64,000 nt of DNA from Pteria penguin (taxonomy: Eukaryota > Mollusca > Bivalvia > Pterioida > Pteriidae). The notes under the pieces were generated by a model. That model saw only the letters and a list, made by a program, of their open reading frames with translations. It was not told where the DNA came from and searched no databases. The stretch lies in NCBI GenBank assembly GCA_035048485.1, contig CM068587.1, forward strand, positions 23,723,034-23,787,033, in the 5' to 3' direction. The position numbers and the translations under genes are program-made. This document shows, one piece after another, positions 59,601 through 64,000 of the stretch (positions are counted from its first letter, which is position 1; each line of letters begins with the position of its first letter).

Positions 59601-62600
59601 GTTACATCATTTGAATATATCCCTTGGAATTACAATTCTGACACAGAAAGGGACTAGACTGATGTTTTAGAATGAACAGAGAATACATACACTTAAAGAT
59701 TTCTTTTTTCAGTTCTGGAGTATCAATCATAGAAAAAGTTAACTTTTCAACTTCAAAAATACCACAAAAGCATTGAAAAAATAGGTAAAACAATCTTTCA
59801 GTACATGAAACATTTTACACAATAAACAAGATAAACCTTTAAGCTACTGCAAAGAATATGACAATGTAACTTGACAACTCACAATATTATGACCTTTAGC
59901 TCTGCGTCCGAATGTATACTCCAATGCAACAGTAGGCTTTGGTACTTCATCTCTGGAGAAGAAAAATTTTAGATAGAAGTGTTTATTCCTCAGTGATGTA
60001 CCAACAATTTTGAGTCTCAACTTTATAGATAATTTTGAGTTCATCTTATTGCATTGTATACGTAATTCCAAGTATATCTATAAGCTATGTCATGCTATGT
60101 GAAGGTGCACATGCTGAAAAATCAAACTTTTGTCATATTTGTGTATTCTTGATATATTCAGATTGAAACACTACAAACTATCATTTCAATATGAAAGGTC
60201 TTGTATAAAATTTAAATGCTATTTGTAAACTGACCTCTTTTCTGGGTTTGAATTGATGACTAGAGAAATGCAGTATATAACACAGGAGTCAAATAATTGA
60301 TTAAGATCATTTTACCACAGGGTTTTGGTTAACTGAAAGGTAATGTGCATCTAAGTACAATAATGTACAATATTGCTTGTGATCAAATTGTCGCAGATTC
60401 AATTCCCCCTCCCCCTGGGCACACCAGTGTTCTGTCTTTCCAACAGCAGTAATTCCAGCTGAAGTCCTGCATCATGGCAGGCATGGTACGTAAAAATTCC
60501 TCACTGCTTTAGGTGGGTCCATTGCAAAGGTAACAAGCTGTGTTTGTGAAACACTTATGCCCCCTGCGGCAACAAAGTCCAAACAATTACTTTTAGCGTA
60601 AAGGTCATTGTCAAGGTCAAAAGGTCATCCACCTTGGTGTCACTTGAAAGGGCTTCATTAGTTGAGTATGCCTGAAGTCTCTATCCCTCATGTTTCAAAA
60701 GTTACGGCTGAAGTTGAAGTTGATAACAGACAAACAAGCAAACAAACAGATAGACAGACAGGACCAAAAACAATATGCCTCCGATCTATCAATCCAGGGG
60801 CATAAAAATTTCTATGCGACACATCAGGCAGATGCCATCACCATATACATGAAATAATCATGGAGTGACATATAACAATAATCAATCAATCAATAATGTA
60901 CCTCTACCCGACTATTTGCTATTTTGACGTTTTCAGCTGTCAGGTTAGGGCTGCAAGATCCCTCCATTCAACTCTTCAGTGCAGAATGAACAAAATTCAC
61001 ATTTAGCACAATTTTTTTCTTAATTTTCATGATTACATCATTATTTTGCTTAAAACATATCAACCTATGTTAACTCTTACTGTTTCTGCGATTAATCCTT
61101 TATAGATCCCATGATATCTTACATAATACACATCCAGTTTTATCAGGCCATTTGAAATTATATTCCATAATTTTGTCACCTGACCATGAAAATTTCAGGT
61201 TACAATGTGCACTACATGTAAGTTTTCAATGTTTAAAATAATGCTACTAATATATAAAAATAAGTGCAAAAATATATGCTTTTTCTAAAATTCTCTATCA
61301 CAGTTATAACACTTTTTTTTATTTGTTACTTTATATAACATATACATACACACAGACATACAAAGTACAAGTAACATCTATGTGACAACAGCACAAAAGA
61401 CACTATTAAGAAACATATAGGTTATAGATATTACTGTATAAAAACACAAAAACATACAATTTCCAAAGCTGGTAACATAAATTGAATGTAAATTAAATGT
61501 GACCTGTTAATTTCTCAAAAGAAAAAAAGAAATTATGTGGTTTTTAAATCAGCAATTAAATTAAAGTACATGTAATACAAATTATATTATTCAGCTAATA
61601 TGGTAAAAGAGCCCCATTTTTTTCTAAATTCATTAATTCTGTTATTTTTCCTGTATATATGCCGTTCTGTCTTGATATAATCAGAGAGATATATTTTTGC
61701 ACCTTCGAAAGTTGGAATGCGACTTTGCAATTTTTTTTCTGTAAATATGTTGTTTAATCAAACAAATAATTGTATCTAATATCCTATACTTATCACTAAG
61801 AAGACCAAATAATATCTTAATAATATTCAAGTCTAAATTAATATCAAAAACATTGATCAACCAAATTAGAAAATCGTTCCATACTTTGTAAGAGAACTGA
61901 CATTTAAATAATAAATGGGAAACAGTTTCTGGGTTTGACTGACAAAAAGAACATAAATTTGAAGAATTAACACCTATCTTTTGCAACAGTGCATTTGTTC
62001 CTAAATTCCTATGTAAAATACGATATTGAAACCACTTCATCATACAATCATTTGAATATTTGTGAACGCCTAAATTTATTTTTTTGCCAACACAGCTCAT
62101 CATTAAGTACATCTAATTCTATTTCCCATTTAAGCTCACTCTTTGGTCTACTATAATATTTCATAATGAATATATCATAAAAATCTTTTGACCCCCCCTT
62201 TTTGTTTTTCCTAAGAATTTTTGTTAATAGGATAATATGGCTGATTCTGAGAAAAAGTGTCCATATTTTTGTTTAACTTCCTCTTTAAAATACACATACA
62301 GATACCATAAAATACAGTAAAAAGAGGTGAGAAGTTAAATCTGACACAAAAAGATTCATAAGACAATATTCTACCACTACTATCAAGTAAATCATAAACA
62401 TAATGTATACCTCTATCAATCCAATCAGAGTAGTATAATGTTTGATTGTTTACTTTGATCAGCTCATTATACCATAAAGATTCATGCAAAGTTTTATCTC
62501 TGTCTAGTAGATTTCTTAGATTATGATAGGATAAGAAAACATCTTTCCAAAAATTATTTTTGACAATTTTAGATAAATGTAAAAAATATTCTTTACCAAA

Positions 62601-63296
62601 TATCAGGAGGGAATTCAAATTAACTTAAAAAATATCCGTTAGAAGAATCAACCAAGAATTGATATAACACTTACCAGACTTCATTTTGATGGTGATATTG
62701 CTCACTATTTTGTACACATGGGGATTTCAAGGTATACCTATGATTTCACATTTGTTTTCTGTAGAAGGAGCACAAAGTTTCAAATATGGTAACATAGTAG
62801 GTGTAATAAACTGAAATTCCAACAGTCAGGTGACAAAATCGTTGTAGACAATATTTTCAAACTGCCTAATAGAAGTGGATGTGGATTATTGCATATTTCA
62901 AGGGATTTATAAAGTATTAATCACAGAAACAGTAAGAGTTAACAAGACTTGATATGTTTTAAGCAATAATGATGTAATCATGAGAATCTGGAAAAAAATT
63001 GGCTGAACATGAATCATGTTTGCTTTGTACTGAAGAATTAAGTTGTGCAATCTTGTAGTCCTAAACTGACAATTGAAAACATCAGAATAGCACAGAGTTG
63101 TATAGGAGTACAATACTGTAGTTAACAGGTAATGTGGTGTAAGCATTAGTGTATAATTCATACTGTAAAATTACTGCTAAATATTCTTTGTTAAATATAG
63201 TGACTTCAAAACGATAAAAAGCAAATGTTTATATTAAAATATTTTATAAAAAACAACAAACCTGTCAAGGAAACGAAGGATTATTGACGTCTTCCC
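50590..63296 (-). CDS. DYNC2LI1: DYNC2LI1: cytoplasmic dynein-2 light intermediate chain 1 (gene span, 5' end outside window)
   Basis: Twelve minus-strand exons join in phase into 317 residues and a stop: 63296-63262, 59952-59883, 59093-59005, 58730-58541, 58148-58080, 57320-57243, 55266-55187, 53243-53173, 52972-52927, 52798-52747, 51765-51673 and 50670-50590. The product is a P-loop GTPase-like subunit that stabilises the dynein-2 heavy chain, the motor for retrograde intraflagellar transport in cilia. Diagnostic stretches are [60 protein letters not shown] and [17 protein letters not shown]. Human DYNC2LI1 has 351 residues, so about 35-40 N-terminal residues, including the first part of the P-loop, lie on exons to the right. 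Introns hold most of the repeats from 51 to 63 kb. Confidence 0.95.
50850..51600 (-). mobile_element. SINE whose tRNA-like head is amplified into a 60 bp tandem array
   Basis: 50850-51035 is an inverse SINE body (TTTTGTGTCACATCAAAATG, CACTTCTGCCTGAAGC, AGTGAGG, TTTTTACTGTCTTATC). From about 51085 to 51600 a 60 bp unit is repeated eight to nine times. On the minus strand it reads TTGCTCAGTCAGTAATATGC, then TTAGCTCGGGGCCCACAGGT and CCTGAATTAGAGACCCACCA: an A-box-like start and B-box-like middle in the place where the SINE head should be. Twenty-residue-periodic open frames on both strands are by-products of a 60 bp unit. The array is in the last intron of DYNC2LI1. Confidence 0.65.
51673..51765 (-). 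CDS. DYNC2LI1: DYNC2LI1 exon: DPA-DPQY block
   Basis: 31 codons, phase 0, encoding [20 protein letters not shown] then [11 protein letters not shown], donor GTAAACC. It corresponds to the human IKDPARDPQYAENEVDEMR region. Confidence 0.93.
52747..52798 (-). CDS. DYNC2LI1: DYNC2LI1 exon: NPMQLWK block
   Basis: Acceptor TTTATTTACAG, donor GTAAGTT; encodes [17 protein letters not shown], like human SPMELWKKVYEKLFPPKS. Confidence 0.93.
52927..52972 (-). CDS. DYNC2LI1: DYNC2LI1 46 bp exon: [11 protein letters not shown] block
   Basis: Acceptor TTATTTTCAG, donor GTAAGAC; encodes [16 protein letters not shown] with split codons at both ends, matching human IGSPPVPENDIGKLHAHS. Confidence 0.93.
53173..53243 (-). 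CDS. DYNC2LI1: DYNC2LI1 exon: [10 protein letters not shown] block
   Basis: 71 bp encoding [20 protein letters not shown] then QQIG, donor GTAACTAA. A mobile element begins only about ten bases upstream of the acceptor AG. Confidence 0.93.
53254..54083 (+). mobile_element. HINE/pearl-like element in DYNC2LI1 intron
   Basis: It begins ACAAGATGTGCTTATGAAAC and ATGCCCCTAACGGCAACAAAG. About four ~150 bp units follow (GTCAAGGTCACAAGGTC, GAAAGGTCTTGTCAC, GTGAAATATGAAAGCCC). The end has CAGACAGATAGACCAGGC and the hairpin GTGCCTTC ... GGAGGCAC (54053-54081), then CAAAAAG. Confidence 0.82.
54715..54765 (-). mobile_element. SINE tail fragment
   Basis: TGTGTTTAATAAAACAGCAT, then AAATATTTCACCTTTATGGT, is like the inverse tail of the SINE family; the rest is gone. 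Confidence 0.4.
55187..55266 (-). CDS. DYNC2LI1: DYNC2LI1 exon: [15 protein letters not shown] block
   Basis: Acceptor TTTTGTAG, donor GTAAGTAT; encodes [20 protein letters not shown] then LFATSAK, like human [22 protein letters not shown]. A 46 bp tandem array starts about 45 bases upstream. Confidence 0.93.
55312..56150. repeat. Tandem array, 46 bp unit, about 18 copies
   Basis: The unit AGCAAGAATACGAATCATTC followed by TAAACACATTGGAACGTCAA and GAGTGT recurs about 18 times with few changes, without spacers. It is in the DYNC2LI1 intron upstream of the exon at 55266. Confidence 0.95.
56645..56998 (-). mobile_element. Two direct copies of a tRNA-like element
   Basis: Copies at about 56648-56757 and 56868-56986. 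On the minus strand each has an A-box region (AGCTCAATGGTGAGAGTGTC) and a B-box region (AAGGTTCTGGGTTCGATTTC), then CACAATTTTTCACCCTGCC. The segment between them (about 110 bp) has no clear similarity to either. This SINE family differs from the common one in the window. Confidence 0.65.
57243..57320 (-). CDS. DYNC2LI1: DYNC2LI1 exon: [19 protein letters not shown] block
   Basis: 26 codons, phase 0, acceptor TTAATTTTACAG, donor [28 protein letters not shown] then YGASLQ is nearly identical to the human protein and is the most diagnostic exon of the gene. Confidence 0.96.
57323..57790. repeat. Tandem array, ~43-45 bp unit, about 11 copies, touching a splice acceptor
   Basis: The unit GCAGTATATAAATGAACAAA followed by GACATATTTCATTTAAATTTAA is repeated about 11 times, more diverged to the right. 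The first unit starts within the polypyrimidine tract of the DYNC2LI1 exon ending at 57320. Confidence 0.92.
58080..58148 (-). CDS. DYNC2LI1: DYNC2LI1 exon: [19 protein letters not shown]
   Basis: 23 codons from acceptor [30 protein letters not shown] then LFQ, donor GTAAGG. Two other AGs a few bases on break the frame, so this acceptor was chosen; the join then reads [12 protein letters not shown], as in human KDHPDHELIDPF. IIGGKAD is at the position of the guanine-specificity motif. Confidence 0.93.
58541..58730 (-). CDS. DYNC2LI1: DYNC2LI1 exon: [14 protein letters not shown] block
   Basis: Encodes [39 protein letters not shown] and [14 protein letters not shown], donor GTAAGTAA. Corresponds to human [20 protein letters not shown]. 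Confidence 0.94.
59005..59093 (-). CDS. DYNC2LI1: DYNC2LI1 exon: [18 protein letters not shown]
   Basis: Acceptor TTTATTTTCAG, donor [28 protein letters not shown] then [16 protein letters not shown] is the family's Walker-B-side signature. Confidence 0.94.
59883..59952 (-). CDS. DYNC2LI1: DYNC2LI1 exon: [22 protein letters not shown]
   Basis: Acceptor TTCTTCTCCAG, donor [28 protein letters not shown] then HNI, almost identical to human [20 protein letters not shown]. Confidence 0.96.
60385..60895 (+). mobile_element. SINE interrupted by a short HINE
   Basis: 60385-60530 has the SINE B box and body (TTCTGTCTTTCC, GCATGGTACGTAAAAATTCC, GGTGGGTCCATTGCAAAGG). 60807-60895 resumes TTCTATGCGACACATCAGGC, AGATGCCATCACC and the TGAAATAATCATGGAGTGAC tail with AATCAATCAATC. 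The 276 bp between them is another element. Confidence 0.85.
60531..60806 (+). mobile_element. Short complete HINE/pearl-like element nested in a SINE
   Basis: It begins ACAAGCT and the stem GTGTTTGTGAAACAC (60540-60554), then TTATGCCCCCTG (60555-60566). The interior has one unit (GTCAAGGTCAAAAGGTCATC), then AGATAGACAGACAGGACC, and the end is ATGCCTCC...CAGGGGCATAA (60795-60805). The 5' TTATGCCCCCTG and 3' CAGGGGCATAA are a subterminal inverted repeat. Because the SINE on both sides is known from other copies, the element ends are well bounded. Confidence 0.85.
61590..62640 (-). mobile_element. Non-LTR retrotransposon ORF2 relic (C-terminal part)
   Basis: On the minus strand frames connected by shifts read [20 protein letters not shown], then [39 protein letters not shown] and [20 protein letters not shown] (a CxxC-H-C zinc-binding motif as in the region after the reverse transcriptase), then [15 protein letters not shown]. 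This is the C-terminal end of a LINE ORF2; the endonuclease and polymerase parts are missing, as in a 5' truncated copy. Frameshifts near 62110 and 61690 show it is dead. It sits in a DYNC2LI1 intron. Confidence 0.85.
62641..63261. other. DYNC2LI1: DYNC2LI1 intron, no other feature
   Basis: Nothing recognisable besides AT-rich sequence. Confidence 0.5.
63262..63296 (-). CDS. DYNC2LI1: DYNC2LI1 35 bp exon: end of P-loop
   Basis: Acceptor TTTGTTTTACAG, donor [24 protein letters not shown] completes the Walker A motif whose first residues must be on an exon outside the window. Confidence 0.9.
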
Positions 63297-63539
63297 CTGT
63301 AAAACAAATTCAATAGCTGATCAAGTTCATATTTTAACAATTTTGGCTGTACTGTAAAGCATTTTGGTTCAAATATTGGTGCTGTCTGTCTGCTTGTCTG
63401 CCCATCAACACTTAAGCAAAACCTCAGTTTTTGGAAGTGATATAGGCTTCATATTTTTGAAGTAGGAAGACATCTGTAAGCAGTTTGGTTTTCAAATAGT
63501 ATAAGGTCAGTATGACCTACATTTCTTGATTGAGCGATT

Positions 63540-63870
63540 TCTATATATTTTCATACCGTACATGTACCGTGGAAGTTGGAAAATCCTCGTTGCCGCGGTG
63601 GGCAGTCCACGTCTGTCCTCCGTGGACACCACGGGAGGTCAGTTTCTGTCCACGTTAATGTTTATAATACAATTTGCCATTTACCTGTACTTGTCCTCTC
63701 GAGGTCAAAGCGGACAAGGTTTTCACACCTTTTACCTGTACGTGTCCTCTGGTGGACAAAACGGACGAGCTTTTCACACCTTTAAATTAAAATTGTCCCA
63801 CAGTGGACGTAAGGGACATTATATAGATGTGCCTGTATTTTACAAACCGTCAGACGTAACGTGATGTCAT
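63540..63870. repeat. Repeat with TGTCC...GGACA palindromes, related to the 38.3 kb MITE
   Basis: GGTGGGCAGTCCAC (63597-63610) is close to a motif in the 38.3 kb MITE (AGTGGGCAGTCCAC). Then three ~49 bp units follow, two ending GGTTTTCACACC or GCTTTTCACACC, with TTTACCTGTACTTGTCC and TTTACCTGTACGTGTCC starts. The 112-codon open frame across it has no recognisable domain and follows the repeat period, so it is not called as a gene. CpG content is higher than in the surroundings. Confidence 0.6.
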
Positions 63871-64000
63871 TTTGTCTTTAAAAATACGATCGTGAAACTT
63901 CCAGATTATTTAGTTACGGCCCCGATAACCTATAAACCGGCTGTTAATAGAGCGTAGTTTTGAAAAACGAGTGAATACAACAATATTGCCGTGGAAATGG
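63871..64000. other. Window edge, presumed DYNC2LI1 intron
   Basis: No feature seen. Confidence 0.4.

Noticed and set aside
63526..63864. 112-codon plus-strand frame
   Set aside because: It follows the ~49 bp repeat units and shows no protein family features.

Overview
The window looks like nuclear DNA of an invertebrate animal, most likely a bivalve mollusc. It is AT-rich, its genes are split into short exons with GT-AG introns, and it is full of tRNA-derived SINEs and of mobile elements with ~150 bp internal units and a GACA microsatellite, an architecture described for oyster 'pearl' repeats and for Helentron-type INEs (HINEs). The bivalve call is inference from repeat style and protein similarity; no species can be named.

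Two genes are firmly recognised, both on the minus strand. numb (9312-30275, with a probable first exon near 33.7 kb) is complete: eight exons join in phase into 544 residues with a PTB domain, the RQGSFRGF and SPFKR...SLRLSDLPS region, and C-terminal DPF and NPF endocytic motifs. DYNC2LI1 (50590-63296), the light intermediate chain of the dynein-2 motor for retrograde intraflagellar transport, has twelve in-phase exons here (317 residues plus stop). It runs from the end of the P-loop to the C-terminus; its 5' exons lie beyond the right edge. The two genes have unrelated roles and nothing suggests co-regulation.

Three weaker coding signals exist. At 1.4-3.2 kb (plus strand) there are exons of an unrecognised single-pass membrane protein. 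At 37.6-38.3 kb there is a decayed coding fragment. At 40.9-41.4 kb there is a possible tiny three-exon gene downstream of an NRF1-like motif.

Most of the rest is repeat. There are HINE/pearl-like elements (14.2, 21-24, 25.7, 31.2, 35.6, 43-44.6, 46.4, 47.7, 48.2-50.3, 53.3 and 60.5 kb), SINEs (15.5, 28.9, 29.3, 38.8, 45.3, 50.9 and 60.4 kb), a mariner transposase relic (19.7-20.7 kb), a LINE ORF2 relic (61.6-62.6 kb), a TTAA-flanked piggyBac-like MITE (22.9-23.5 kb), a TA-flanked MITE (38.3 kb) and tandem arrays with 43-72 bp units. Several arrays and elements sit on or within tens of bases of splice sites of the two genes.

The most interesting signals are: unrelated repeat families sharing an ACAAG-type 5' start followed by a hairpin whose sequence changes but whose pairing is kept; a tandem duplication of the 3' end and splice donor of a numb PTB exon; a mobile element supplying the polypyrimidine/branch region of a DYNC2LI1 exon; and a SINE whose tRNA-like head has been amplified into a 60 bp tandem array.
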